40,241 nucleotides of DNA from Candidatus Ventrousia excrementavium (GCA_018714845.1 DVMR01000050.1:1-40241); one strand, 5' to 3'. Positions 29,926 through 38,860 are shown, counted from the first letter of the stretch. Numbers and translations: made by a program. Notes: a model not told the origin generated them from the sequence alone.

Positions 29926-31324
29926 TTGAAACGTCTCCAAACCCAAGCCCCGCCAGCGGGTCGCGTAAGGCCGTTACATCCTGATAGGTTTTCCCGGCGT
30001 TTCGGGCAATCTCCTCATCTGTGATGCTGCCGAACATGCCCGTCTCGTCCGACAGCTTTTTCAGCTCTTTCTGCGCCGTGTCGACCTGCAAAAGCCCGGC
30101 CTGATACCCCGTGACAACGGCCTCGGCCTTGACTTTGGCGATGTCAGCCAGCTCTTTTGCCGTCGGCGTCCACAGCGGCGGGAAGACAAAGTCCAAATCG
30201 TCCGGAATCCCGCCCCATGCGCTCATCGCCAGCACGGGCAGCAGCTTCTGGATAGCCGGGCGCAGCTTGCTCTCACGCTGGCTGTCCACATAATCATAGT
30301 AATTGCGCAGGTCGCTCTCTCCCGTGGCGTTGAGCCCGCCCGGCGAACGCCCGAACAGCCGCGTCATCGGGTAATGCGACGCGCCGCACAGGTTGAGGCA
30401 CATGCTCTCGTATACGTCCTGCAAGCCCTCAAAGCTGTACTGCTGATTGGTCAGCTTGGTGCCCTGCTCGACGACCTGCATCCCGAAGTTCGAGCGCAGC
30501 ACGCTCTGCGCCTGCATGACGCTCCAGAACCGGCGCTGCACCGCGGGCGACGCCACGCTCAGCAGCTGTTCGACGCCCTTGTACTCCATTGTATTGATGT
30601 TTGCCTGGAAGGTCAGGGCCGCCATGTTTGCGCTGACGTTGTCGTGCGCCACAACGTCCTTGTACAGCGCCTCAATCTCGCTCTCGCCCCAGTACATCTC
30701 GGCCACGCGCTCGAGATACGGCAAATCGCGGCCCGTAAACCGCACGACCCGCGAATGATGCACGTCGACGACGGTGTGCCCCAGCGCGTCGGTGATGGAG
30801 TAAGTGTCCGGCACCGGCTCGCCGCCCTCGAACACCAGCCGCATGTTGGGGACTACCCCCTGCCAGCGGTCGAGGATGTACAGGCCCTGGAACGCGCCCG
30901 GATACACCATGCCAAGGTCGAGCGGCTGCGACAGGTCTTCCTGCCCGTCTATCATGATGAGCCCGGCAGCGCCGCCGTACAGCCGCCCCCAGCGCAGGCC
31001 CTCGGCCAGACGCTCGCGCAGCCGTGTTTTGCGCTCCACGCGCTCCAGCGCGTCCCGCATCTCGGGCGTAATGCCCTTGACGTCGCACCACTCGCGCAGC
31101 ATGTCGTCGACCATCAGCCCCACGACGTTCTGCACGACCCAGTTGTCCCGGTACAGGGAATTGAGCAAGGCGTAATTGTCCGTCATGCGCGTCAGCGGGT
31201 ACTCGGTCGCCTCAAGCGGCGACTGGCTCCCCCATCCCAGCCGGTACAGCGGATTGCTGAACGCATCCTGCACGGCTACGGCCTCGGCGGTATTCAGCTG
31301 TTGTGCCTTTTTACGTCTGGACAT
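29909..31324 (-). CDS. Portal protein (DUF1073-type)
   Basis: 471 aa from ATG 31324 (MSRRKKAQQLNTAEAVAV). Features of DUF1073/anti-CBASS-associated portal proteins include EYPLTRMTDNYALLNSLYRD, VVQNVVGLMVDDMLREWCDV, GGAAGLIMIDGQEDLSQPL and PMTRLFGRSPGGLNATGESD. It forms the ring for DNA entry and exit. Its ATG shares one base with the terminase stop (TAATG), so the longer frame upstream, which runs inside terL, is rejected. Confidence 0.92.
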   Translation of the reverse strand: MSRRKKAQQLNTAEAVAVQDAFSNPLYRLGWGSQSPLEATEYPLTRMTDNYALLNSLYRDNWVVQNVVGLMVDDMLREWCDVKGITPEMRDALERVERKTRLRERLAEGLRWGRLYGGAAGLIMIDGQEDLSQPLDLGMVYPGAFQGLYILDRWQGVVPNMRLVFEGGEPVPDTYSITDALGHTVVDVHHSRVVRFTGRDLPYLERVAEMYWGESEIEALYKDVVAHDNVSANMAALTFQANINTMEYKGVEQLLSVASPAVQRRFWSVMQAQSVLRSNFGMQVVEQGTKLTNQQYSFEGLQDVYESMCLNLCGASHYPMTRLFGRSPGGLNATGESDLRNYYDYVDSQRESKLRPAIQKLLPVLAMSAWGGIPDDLDFVFPPLWTPTAKELADIAKVKAEAVVTGYQAGLLQVDTAQKELKKLSDETGMFGSITDEEIARNAGKTYQDVTALRDPLAGLGFGDVSNESGV

Positions 31325-32541
31325 TATTCGAATCTCCAATCCGGAAGGGAATTGACGTAATATCTCAGGGCGTCGCACGCGTGGTCGTTCTGTTTGACCG
31401 GCTTTTCTTCGCCGCGCAGCGCCGCTTTGTCGTCCCACAGGTACGTCCCCAGCTCGTCGATGAGCCCCGCGCACCGCTCGTTGACCAGCAGCTTCCTGCG
31501 GTGCAGCAGACTGCCCGTGCGGCGGATGCCGTCGAGCACGTCATTGTCCGCCTCTTGCACCAGCACGCCCCGGCTGCGCAGCTCCGCGATAAACGACGCC
31601 GCCGACGGGTCGACAATCACCGCGCAGTCGTTTTCCCCCGCAAAATCGAGGTAGTCCGCGCCGTACTCGGCGTCGGTCTTCTGCCGATGCTCTTTGCGGC
31701 TGTCCCAACGGTACTCGCGCTCGACGCATATGAGCTCTCCGTCGTCGTAGATTTCCAGAAATACGCAGGGATTCGTCGTGCCGTAGTCGCAAGCCATGAT
31801 TCGCTGGCCGTTGACGCGCACGCGCGCCGGCATCTCGCGGTAGACGTTATCCGTCGGGTCGAACATGTCATAGATAAGCCCCTCGGACATCACCCATCGG
31901 CCCAGGATGTACCGCTCGTAAAACACGCCGCTGTACATGTTCTTGTACCGGGTCAGCGTTTCCTCGCTCAGAGACGGGTTGTCGTCCATCAGGAAGTGCA
32001 GGTGCAGCGCGTTCTTTTCCGGCGCTTTCAGTATCCACTCCTGCCGGAACCAGTGCAAGGGATTTTCGGGGTTGCAGTTGAACCACAGCTTCGCGCCGGA
32101 TACGCTGCATCGCGCCAGCGCCTGCTCCACAAAGCTCCGCGGCATCAGCGCCACCTCGTCAAGCAGCACGCCGGCCAGGGTAATGCCCTGAATGAGCATG
32201 TACGAGCTCTCATCCTTGCCGCCGAACAGGTAAAACCGGTTCTCTTTCCCCCCGCGGCGGGCAATAATCACATGGTCGCCGCGGTTGTACCGGACGTCGA
32301 AGTTGCGGCGCAGGTATGTAACGGCGAGCAGCGGCGTGACAATGTTGCGCTCGACCGCCCCGACCGACTTGCCGCAAAAGGCAAACGCGCACCGGTCAAA
32401 GCTGCTCATCGCCCACAGGAAGAACGACAGCGCCATGATAGACGTCTTGCCCGACCGCACCGCACCGTCGCAGATGAGCGCCGAGTACTGTGTATACGGG
32501 AACTCCATAATCTGTGCCTGCTTATCTGACAGCGTCGCCAT
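31324..32541 (-). CDS. Terminase large subunit (PBSX-type)
   Basis: 405 aa. ATPase motor with Walker A GAVRSGKT (residues 26-33), Walker B VLLDEVA with Asp128-Glu129, a CNPENPLHWFRQEW coupling segment, and a C-terminal nuclease domain starting near MACDYGTTNP and including VDPSAASFIAELR and KQNDHACDALRYY. It packages phage DNA into the prohead together with the small subunit. It overlaps terS by 20 bases. Confidence 0.95.
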   Translation of the reverse strand: MATLSDKQAQIMEFPYTQYSALICDGAVRSGKTSIMALSFFLWAMSSFDRCAFAFCGKSVGAVERNIVTPLLAVTYLRRNFDVRYNRGDHVIIARRGGKENRFYLFGGKDESSYMLIQGITLAGVLLDEVALMPRSFVEQALARCSVSGAKLWFNCNPENPLHWFRQEWILKAPEKNALHLHFLMDDNPSLSEETLTRYKNMYSGVFYERYILGRWVMSEGLIYDMFDPTDNVYREMPARVRVNGQRIMACDYGTTNPCVFLEIYDDGELICVEREYRWDSRKEHRQKTDAEYGADYLDFAGENDCAVIVDPSAASFIAELRSRGVLVQEADNDVLDGIRRTGSLLHRRKLLVNERCAGLIDELGTYLWDDKAALRGEEKPVKQNDHACDALRYYVNSLPDWRFE

Positions 32542-32947
32542 ACTTGCCTCTCAATGCCTGTGTAATCGGGTCGTCCTCGCGGCTGTCCTGTCCGCCGGCC
32601 GCCGTGCCCTTTGGCGCCCACTTGTCAATGAGCGTGCCCAGCGCGGTGGTTACCTCGGTCGCCGTCTTGGCGTTTTGGATTTTGTCCGGCAGGACTTCCA
32701 GCGCCAGGCCAATGATTTCGCATACCCTGTCCCGGTTGGCGTCCATGTACGCGCCGAGGTCTGCCTTGATGTCTTCCTTTTTTCGTTCGCAAATATCCGC
32801 AAACTCCGCAAACCCGCTGTTCTGCACATATTTTTTGACAGTGTTCTCGGATACCCTGTTTTGCTTGGCCACGGCATGATAGCTTCCCATCAAAGCATAA
32901 TCTGCAATCAGCTTTGCAATCTGCTCATCTTTTAACTTGGAAGCCAT
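32522..32947 (-). CDS. Terminase small subunit
   Basis: 141 aa from ATG 32947 (MASKLKDEQIAKLIADYALM), chosen because GAGGTGGTG lies just upstream. The N-terminal helix-turn-helix (GSYHAVAKQNRVSENTVKKY) binds packaging sites in DNA; the central helical region (IIGLALEVLPDKIQNAKTAT) makes the oligomer. First gene of the late operon. Confidence 0.88.
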   Translation of the reverse strand: MASKLKDEQIAKLIADYALMGSYHAVAKQNRVSENTVKKYVQNSGFAEFADICERKKEDIKADLGAYMDANRDRVCEIIGLALEVLPDKIQNAKTATEVTTALGTLIDKWAPKGTAAGGQDSREDDPITQALRGKYGDAVR

Positions 32948-33312
32948 CATCACCACCTCAATATTTTATCATTGGTGCCCGGCTGCGGTTCATGCGCCGC
33001 GCGCCGGACATATGGCCCTTGCGAGCCATGTCGCAGGCTTGTGGGCTTTGCCTGCACGCCCTTGTGAAATGCCCGCATGGGGCGGTATGCAGCCGCATGA
33101 GAGGCGCGACCTCTCGGCCCTGATAGTGGGCTGGTTCGTCCTGCGGCATGTTTCCCGGCGGCCGGGGTAGAGCCGCCGGGGAGAAAAAAGAAAGGGGAAA
33201 GGAAGAATGGGGGAAAGCAGAGGGGTTGTCTGGTTTCCCTGCTTCCATTATACCATATCAAACGCCCGTTCGGAGATTATAATTCTGAACAATGTATGAA
33301 CATTCGGGAGTT
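32948..33312 (-). other. Leader region of the late operon without a convincing gene
   Basis: About 365 bases between dUTPase and terS. It contains a 9-bp hairpin CCCGGCGGC/GCCGCCGGG (33154-33180), a long pyrimidine tract on the minus strand (about 33181-33235), and a minus-strand frame 32958-33248 whose composition is not gene-like. The promoter and operator at its start are listed separately. The packaging site may lie here, next to terS. Confidence 0.45.
33247..33275 (-). promoter_or_regulatory. Candidate late promoter with a LexA-type operator
   Basis: A perfect -10 TATAAT (33247-33252) on the minus strand has no clear -35. The spacer and -35 region hold CGAACGGGCGTTTG (33259-33272), which fits 13 of 14 positions of the Gram-positive SOS box CGAACRNRYGTTYC. 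LexA binding here would block the promoter. No activator site was identified. Confidence 0.45.
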
Positions 33313-33723
33313 TTACTTCCCCGTGCTGCCGAAACCGCTCGAGCCGCGCGCCGTGGACGAAAGCGCCGGCACCTCGCAGAGCTCCGGCAAAAGCACCGGA
33401 ACAATGACGAGCTGGCTGACCTTGTCCCCGCGGCTGACGTAGTAATCAACGCCGCTGTGGTTGTACAGCTTGACAACAATGCTTCCCGTGTAGCCCGCGT
33501 CAATCAGTCCCGTGCTCGACAGGCCATGTTTGATATAGAGCCCCGATTTGCTGACGAGCAGCCCCGCCGTGCCGGCCGGGAGCTCGACGTGCACGCCGGT
33601 GTCGATCACAGCGCTGCCGCCGGCCGGGACAATGGCGTCGACCGGCGAGTGCAAATCCAGCCCCGCGTCTTCCGGATGCGCCCGCGCGGGCATAAAGGCG
33701 TCCTTTTCAAGCTGAATATTCAT
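33313..33723 (-). CDS. dut: dUTP pyrophosphatase (dUTPase)
   Basis: 136 aa from ATG 33723. All five dUTPase motifs are present: EDAGLDLHSP (1), SKSGLYIKHG (2), GLIDAGYTGSI (3), RGDKVSQLVI (4), and the C-terminal ARGSSGFGSTG (5), which closes over the active site. The enzyme hydrolyses dUTP to dUMP, keeping uracil out of phage DNA. It overlaps the DUF6378 gene by four bases. Confidence 0.95.
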   Translation of the reverse strand: MNIQLEKDAFMPARAHPEDAGLDLHSPVDAIVPAGGSAVIDTGVHVELPAGTAGLLVSKSGLYIKHGLSSTGLIDAGYTGSIVVKLYNHSGVDYYVSRGDKVSQLVIVPVLLPELCEVPALSSTARGSSGFGSTGK

Positions 33724-34013
33724 CGATCTTGCTCCTGTCCCGCAAGCTCGGCGGCGCAGGCGGCGTACCCGGCCAGGTCGACAAAGCTGTCTTCGGTCTG
33801 CGTGCCCGTGCCGATGCGCGCAATCTTGAGCAGCGTCATCATAATTGCCACGTCCATAGGCCTTAAACACACATGCGCCGGCACGATTCGACGCAGGTAG
33901 CTCTCCCACAGCTCGGCGATGAATGCAAAATTGTCCTCGGGCGCGCCGTAGTCCTGCTCGCGCTGCGTGCACACGCACTCCGCCGCGCGCTCCAGCGTTT
34001 CTTTTCTTGTCAT
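33720..34013 (-). CDS. DUF6378-type phage protein
   Basis: 97 aa from ATG 34013 (MTRKETLERAAECVCTQREQ), with GAGGTGCGGAAA before it. Motifs QDYGAPEDNFAFIAELWESY, LRPMDVAIMMTLLKIARI and EDSFVDLAGYAACAAEL match the DUF6378 group, small helical proteins common in phages, often near nucleotide-metabolism genes as here. The DYG...N..F and D...D.AGY residues suggest an all-alpha NTP-pyrophosphohydrolase-like (MazG-related) fold, which is a tentative view. Confidence 0.8.
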   Translation of the reverse strand: MTRKETLERAAECVCTQREQDYGAPEDNFAFIAELWESYLRRIVPAHVCLRPMDVAIMMTLLKIARIGTGTQTEDSFVDLAGYAACAAELAGQEQDR

Positions 34014-34375
34014 TTTCCGCACCTCTTTGTGTCTCCAAACCGACAAAACGCCAGTTCCGACGTGATTATTTCCTGTTCTGAATCTGCATCCAGCAATTTT
34101 TCGCAATATCCCCAATCTGCCGGTTTACCATCAGGCAGGATTTCTTTGTCACGGTTCCAGTATGTACATTCCCCGCAGTAGCACCCGCCTGCTGCATACA
34201 GCGAGACGGCTGTAACTTTGACCGGTTCAAAATCTTGGTTATGTTTCCACTGACATGCTTTCATTGCATTTTGCTCTGTCGCAAATATCGCTTTGTGTTT
34301 CTGTGAGCTTGCCCAGTATTCAAGTACAAGTTCTCCTGTTTTCCTGTTTCTCAAAAGCCACAATTCATTTCGCAT
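34010..34375 (-). CDS. Cys-rich phage protein, possibly zinc-binding
   Basis: 121 aa, ATG 34375 after AAGGAGTCATACTG. An N-terminal beta segment (MRNELWLLRNRKTGELVLEY) is followed by a C-terminal cluster of Cys: GGCYCGECTYW, WGYCEKLL, FCRFGDTKRC. This spacing suggests one or two metal-binding sites. I recognise no family. It overlaps the next gene by four bases. Confidence 0.6.
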   Translation of the reverse strand: MRNELWLLRNRKTGELVLEYWASSQKHKAIFATEQNAMKACQWKHNQDFEPVKVTAVSLYAAGGCYCGECTYWNRDKEILPDGKPADWGYCEKLLDADSEQEIITSELAFCRFGDTKRCGK

Positions 34376-34423
34376 CAGTATGACTCCTTATTTGCATAAA
34401 TGGTAAAGAACTCGCTTTTTCAT

Positions 34424-34606
34424 TTACCGGTCTTTCCTTTCCGCATCCAGCAAAATATCCAGATATGCCCATGCTTTTCCCAAATAAAATGGAATCCACG
34501 GGCTTTCCCCGTCTTCCATAAACTCCATCGCGCTTTCAATGGCGCCATGGGTTTTTTCGATGATTCCGGTGATTCCGGTTGCCGGCATCGCTTCTTCTCT
34601 GGTCAT
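34424..34606 (-). CDS. Small phage protein
   Basis: 60 aa, MTREEAMPATGITGIIEKTH at the start and AYLDILLDAERKDR at the end; helical and acidic. ATG 34606 overlaps the stop of the PP-loop gene (ATGA) and has GAGGTGGAAGA before it. No family recognised. Confidence 0.6.
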   Translation of the reverse strand: MTREEAMPATGITGIIEKTHGAIESAMEFMEDGESPWIPFYLGKAWAYLDILLDAERKDR

Positions 34607-35478
34607 TCTTCCACCTCATCATCAAACGAAATCTGGCCTTCAATATTCCTGTCTTCCATCCACCAGGCAAACAGGCTTTCTCCGCTGCGAAACATGGGAT
34701 TGTCTGCCTTCCCGGCTGCACGACGGCGGATGACAATATCCTCAAACGCTGACATGTAAAGCAGGCGGTACTTTGGCCAGCGTGCGAACGCGCGCCACCG
34801 ATTTTTCCCCGCCATCGGGCACCCAATACATCCCACTCGGCCAAATCCACAGCCGTACAGCGGGTTGACCGGCAGCTTTCTGTCAGCGGTGTAATCCCAG
34901 ATTTCGCGGTCAGTCCAGTCGACGATTGGATTGCAGATCATCCCGCCGCGCAGGTTGCATTGCTCGAAAATGCGGCGGTCTTCGGCGTTATCTGAATGAA
35001 TAACAACCTTCCTTTTGATGTTTGCGGCATGATTCTCGTAAATCCCACGGCTTGATGCACGCCGCGGGCTTTCATCCCAGCGCACCCCTGTGGCTATCAT
35101 GCGTCCCCGGCTCGCCGTCTCTTTTAAAACCCTGCAGCAATACCGCATGCCTCGCGTCGGCGGAATCATTTGGTCCCTCATCAGCTGCCACAGGCTTGTG
35201 CGGCGGCCTTTGTACACAGGGTAATCGATGTGCGCCAAAATGCCGGCGCATTCCAGCCCGTGCAGCTGCTGCCTGATAAATCTCACCGTCTCGGGCGCGT
35301 CCGCTGTTGTGTGACTGTGTTGTACCTCGATGGGAATGCCGGCGCGCAGTGCAAGATCGAGCAGCACGCCGCTGTCCTTGCCGCCGGATATGCAAATCAT
35401 CATCGGCTTTCCATATGTCGCAAGGCTCATTTCAGAGGCCGTTTGCAGCCTCTTGATGGCTGTGTCTACCTTGTCCAT
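34603..35478 (-). CDS. PAPS-reductase-family PP-loop protein
   Basis: 291 aa from ATG 35478 (MDKVDTAIKRL), preferred over ATG 35487 because GGAG is spaced correctly for it. The PP-loop SGGKDS is at residues 31-36, with IEVQHSHTTADAPETV, TRGMRYCCRVLKE and a C-terminal Cys cluster (YGCGFGRVGCIGCPMAGK) that may hold an iron-sulfur site. Phage members of this family are not proven sulfonucleotide reductases; some are linked to DNA or nucleotide modification such as DndC-like chemistry. Its role here is open. Confidence 0.85.
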   Translation of the reverse strand: MDKVDTAIKRLQTASEMSLATYGKPMMICISGGKDSGVLLDLALRAGIPIEVQHSHTTADAPETVRFIRQQLHGLECAGILAHIDYPVYKGRRTSLWQLMRDQMIPPTRGMRYCCRVLKETASRGRMIATGVRWDESPRRASSRGIYENHAANIKRKVVIHSDNAEDRRIFEQCNLRGGMICNPIVDWTDREIWDYTADRKLPVNPLYGCGFGRVGCIGCPMAGKNRWRAFARWPKYRLLYMSAFEDIVIRRRAAGKADNPMFRSGESLFAWWMEDRNIEGQISFDDEVEE

Positions 35479-35479
35479 G

Positions 35480-35833
35480 TCATTCACTCCATCCGAAATA
35501 TCTGTCTTGCCACGGCACGGCCTCGTCGCCCAAAATCTGCTTCAATCGGCGGTCGATGTCCTCGCGCAGGTAATCCGCCTCGGGATGCGCCTGCAGTGCT
35601 TTGCAGTACTGATGCCAAAGCTCGTCCCGCCTTTGGTTGATGCGCCTGATGCGCACAGGGCCGAATGTGTCCTTGCCCATGACCGTGCTGTCCGCGAGCA
35701 CGATGGTCATGATATCGTCCTGAAACTGACCATGCCACTGCTCGACGACCTGCAGCCTGGCTTCCAGGTACGCCACCTGCTCGCGCAGGCGCCTGTTTTC
35801 TGCAAGCAGCACTGCCATTTGGTTTTTACTCAT
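35480..35833 (-). CDS. Small coiled-coil phage protein
   Basis: 117 aa. Residues 1-35 are a coiled coil (MAVLLAENRRLREQVAYLEA); the rest is charged, with RIRRINQRRDELWHQY and EDIDRRLKQILGDEAV. It overlaps the 3D-domain gene by eight bases. No family recognised; a role in replication or regulation is only a guess. Confidence 0.6.
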   Translation of the reverse strand: MSKNQMAVLLAENRRLREQVAYLEARLQVVEQWHGQFQDDIMTIVLADSTVMGKDTFGPVRIRRINQRRDELWHQYCKALQAHPEADYLREDIDRRLKQILGDEAVPWQDRYFGWSE

Positions 35834-36353
35834 ACCACGTCACCGTGACCTCGCGTTTGCCCCACTTGAGGGCGTCGGCGTGGCTGTCGTGGTACACGTC
35901 GATGGTGCTGCCGTTGATGCCCGAGCCGGTGTCCTCTGCAACGAACGGCCCTTCGCCGTCAATCCACAGCTCGCTGCCCAGCGGGATGACATCCGGGTCG
36001 ACGGCCACCGTCCGCCCCTGCTGCGGCACCGTCCCCGACGCCGTCACGCCGTATTGGGCCCACTTACCGCAGCACTTCTCGCACGCGCAGTAGGCGTAGG
36101 CTGTGAATATTCCCGACTGCATGGCTGGCTGCATTGGCTGCGGTTCTGCCGGCTCCCTGCGTCCGGCGCCCGCGCTCGCCTGCTGCGCCATACGCAGCGA
36201 TACCGTTGCCGGCTCGGCGGCGACGATTCCCTGCGCGGCTTCCAGCGCCGCAATCTCGCTTTCCAGCTCGCGCACCCGAGCAAGCACCAGCAGATTGCTG
36301 ACCGCCACCAATATGACCAGTATGTACACCCAGCATCTTTCAAACTTCGTCAT
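35826..36353 (-). CDS. Membrane-anchored 3D-domain protein (RlpA/MltA-like barrel)
   Basis: 175 aa. One N-terminal membrane helix (about residues 9-28), a short coiled-coil and Ala/Glu/Pro-rich linker, then the 3D domain (about 80-175): FTAYAYCACEKCCGKWAQYG, GRTVAVDPDVIPLGSELWID and EDTGSGINGSTIDVYHDSH. The three conserved aspartates that name the domain (VDPDVI, EDTG, IDVYHDSH) are present. Domains of this type cut or bind peptidoglycan. Its place among early genes is common in Firmicutes phages. Confidence 0.88.
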   Translation of the reverse strand: MTKFERCWVYILVILVAVSNLLVLARVRELESEIAALEAAQGIVAAEPATVSLRMAQQASAGAGRREPAEPQPMQPAMQSGIFTAYAYCACEKCCGKWAQYGVTASGTVPQQGRTVAVDPDVIPLGSELWIDGEGPFVAEDTGSGINGSTIDVYHDSHADALKWGKREVTVTWYE

Positions 36354-38860
36354 TGATCTCCACCCACAAAGTCAAATAATGTCGGCATGTCCTGTTTAAA
36401 GTCTGCCTCTTGCAAATACCCAATCGCATCCCGGTAATAGTCCGGATTGAGCTCGCACATGCCGCCGCGGCGCCCCATCCGGATTGCCGTGACCGGTACA
36501 GTCCCCAGCCCCCCGAACGGGTCATACACCAGCTCACCCGGATTGCTGTATCTGTTGATGATGCGCTCGACGATGTCAAGCTGCAACGGACAGACGTGCA
36601 TCTCCTGTCTGCGGCGGCTCTGCGTCGTGTTCAGTGTTCTCATGCGGTTGATGTCGTCCCACACCTCATCGGTCCACGAACCCGGCGCCACCACCATAAA
36701 CGTCGCGGGCAGACGCCCATCACGATCCAGCTCTTTGGCCAGACGGACGTGCTCGGCATAGTCGTACACCGTATCTCTTGAAAGTCTGCGATATACTGCC
36801 TGCAGGCGGTCTATCGGCATGCTGAGAAGCTCGTCTTTACTCACAAGCCGATTCCCGCTGCTGCGCCAGTATCCATGTGCGTCAAGCTGCCACTGTGCCC
36901 GCGTGTACTCGTCTTTGGTCTTTCTGACCGGTACATCGGCATATGCCTTTGCCGTGTCGGTTGGCAGCTTCCGAAACAGCAGAATATACTCCGGGCACCC
37001 CACGCCCATCTTACTGCCATCTTTGCATTGCTCAGTCCAGCCCAAACGATAGGTCTGGTTGTTCTCACGCACCACATCAGTGACAACGGTAATCATGCCA
37101 AAATACTGAAACCCGTGGCGCATGTAGTGCTCAATGCACAAAGCGTGGAACGGCTCGATGGTCGGCATGCCCGTCCCTGTCACATTGCCGAACAGCACGC
37201 GGTCCTTGACATGACAGGCAAAGACCCGCCCCGGCTTGAGCACCCGCAAAAGTTCCGGCGACAGAAAATCCATCTGCTCGAAAAAACGCTCGGTGCTCTC
37301 GTTATGCCCGAAATCGTTATAGCTCGGCGTGTACTCGTAATGGTTGGAAAACGGAATGGATGTGTGGATAAGGTCCACACTGTTTTCCGCCATCTGGCGC
37401 GTATACAGGACACAGTCATCGTTGACGGCCCAGAAATTGACGCCCTCGGTTTTCACCTGCTTCACTCCCATTGTTCGCTTCATGCTGCTCGACTGTGCGC
37501 CGGACAGCCCGTATTTTTTCAAAATCTGCCGCATCTTTTCCTGCAGATGGTCGTGCTGTTTCCACTTTTCCAGCAGCACATTCAAGATTTGTTCTTCGGC
37601 CTCGGTGTAAATGATGTCAATAATGACTTCTTCTGTTTGCAAAAAACGATAGATGCGGTGAATGGCCTGAATGAAATCGTTGAACTCATAATCAATGCCC
37701 ACAAAAATGGCCCTGTGGCAATATCTCTGAAAATTGCACCCCGAACCGGACAGGGATTTCTTTGTCGCAAACAGCCGCGTTTTGCCATACGAAAAATCCA
37801 TGACCCGGCGCTCGCGCTCGTCGTAGTCCATGCTGCCGTAAATGTCTACAGCATTGGGCATGGCTTTTTTTATCGCTTTGCGCTCGGCCTCGAGGTCGTG
37901 CCACAAAATGAAGTGCGCGTCCGGATCGCTGTCAACAATCTCCTTTGCCTTTTGGACCCTGGCCGCAATACTGTGGTTTTTCTCCTGCGCTGCATCCGAC
38001 AGGCTGACCGCCGCATCACGCAGGAACTTGACCTGTCCGTCTTTCTCGCTGGGCAGCTCGTCGAAGCCATCGCGCAGCAGGTGCTTTTGCACGCGCAGGG
38101 GCGGAAGGGCGTAGCCATCGTCGTTATATCCCATGTCTGACGGCATGGAGATAAACAGCGCCCAGGTCGATACCCAACGCCAGAAATCCTCTTCACGGTG
38201 CGGATAAAGCGTCAGATTGTTCGCTTTTGTGCTGTCGCGCTGGAAAAATCGCGTCAGCGCCTGTCCTGTGTCCATCACCTCGAGGAATCCCGCGTAATGA
38301 ATGAGCTCTTTGTAGCGATTGGGACTGGGTGTTGCCGTACACACCAGCTTGTACGGCACGCCCTTGAACTTGTCAAGAAAGGTCTGATAGGTCTTGCTGC
38401 CAAAGCTGCGCAGCACGCTCGCTTCGTCCAGACAGGCCGCCGTAAATCCCTGCGGGTCGATGTCCCCATCGCGGACGCGCTCATAATTGGTGAGCAGGAT
38501 GCTGCCATCAGCCCTCATGGCCTCGTCCATCGTGCGGACATATTCCGGCGGGTCCATGTTCAGCAGCGTCTGCGCGTCGTGCCTGAACTCCTGACGCACA
38601 CCGAGCGGCAGCACAATCAGCGCTTTCCCGCCCTGTTTTTGCGTCACCAGCCGGCACCACTCCAGCTCCTGTACCGTCTTGCCCAGTCCAAAGCTTTCAA
38701 AAAGTCCGCGCCGGCCGCCTCTGCACGCCCAAATCACAGCGTCACGCTGATGCGGCTTGAGCACAGGGCTCAGCTCGCCTGGGCTGACCTCGAATCCTGA
38801 CACCGGCGCAACCTCGATTTTGCTTTCCAGAAAGCCTGTGTAGTCACGGCTGTTCGTCAT
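36350..38860 (-). CDS. Fusion of SNF2/DEAD-type helicase and DNA methyltransferase
   Basis: 836 aa from ATG 38860 (MTNSRDYTGFLESKIEVAPV), with GAGGTGGAG before it. The N-terminal half is a superfamily 2 helicase: Walker A SFGLGKT (56-62), a DEAS-box ACLDEASVLRSF, CTATPSPNRYKELI, and helicase-C motifs around FATKKSLSGSGCNFQRY and QAIHRIYRF. The C-terminal half is a methyltransferase with a catalytic loop TSIPFSNHYEY (variant of the S/D/N-PP-Y/F motif IV) and AdoMet motif DPFGGLGTVPVTAIRMGR. No nuclease domain is seen, so it is not a complete restriction enzyme. It most likely methylates phage DNA, possibly to evade host restriction. P1 DarB is a comparable methylase-helicase. Confidence 0.85.
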   Translation of the reverse strand: MTNSRDYTGFLESKIEVAPVSGFEVSPGELSPVLKPHQRDAVIWACRGGRRGLFESFGLGKTVQELEWCRLVTQKQGGKALIVLPLGVRQEFRHDAQTLLNMDPPEYVRTMDEAMRADGSILLTNYERVRDGDIDPQGFTAACLDEASVLRSFGSKTYQTFLDKFKGVPYKLVCTATPSPNRYKELIHYAGFLEVMDTGQALTRFFQRDSTKANNLTLYPHREEDFWRWVSTWALFISMPSDMGYNDDGYALPPLRVQKHLLRDGFDELPSEKDGQVKFLRDAAVSLSDAAQEKNHSIAARVQKAKEIVDSDPDAHFILWHDLEAERKAIKKAMPNAVDIYGSMDYDERERRVMDFSYGKTRLFATKKSLSGSGCNFQRYCHRAIFVGIDYEFNDFIQAIHRIYRFLQTEEVIIDIIYTEAEEQILNVLLEKWKQHDHLQEKMRQILKKYGLSGAQSSSMKRTMGVKQVKTEGVNFWAVNDDCVLYTRQMAENSVDLIHTSIPFSNHYEYTPSYNDFGHNESTERFFEQMDFLSPELLRVLKPGRVFACHVKDRVLFGNVTGTGMPTIEPFHALCIEHYMRHGFQYFGMITVVTDVVRENNQTYRLGWTEQCKDGSKMGVGCPEYILLFRKLPTDTAKAYADVPVRKTKDEYTRAQWQLDAHGYWRSSGNRLVSKDELLSMPIDRLQAVYRRLSRDTVYDYAEHVRLAKELDRDGRLPATFMVVAPGSWTDEVWDDINRMRTLNTTQSRRRQEMHVCPLQLDIVERIINRYSNPGELVYDPFGGLGTVPVTAIRMGRRGGMCELNPDYYRDAIGYLQEADFKQDMPTLFDFVGGDQ

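Noticed and set aside
32958..33248. 96-aa minus-strand frame in the late-operon leader
   Set aside because: Pro/Ser/Phe-rich start arises from a pyrimidine tract. There is no good ribosome site and no recognisable domain.
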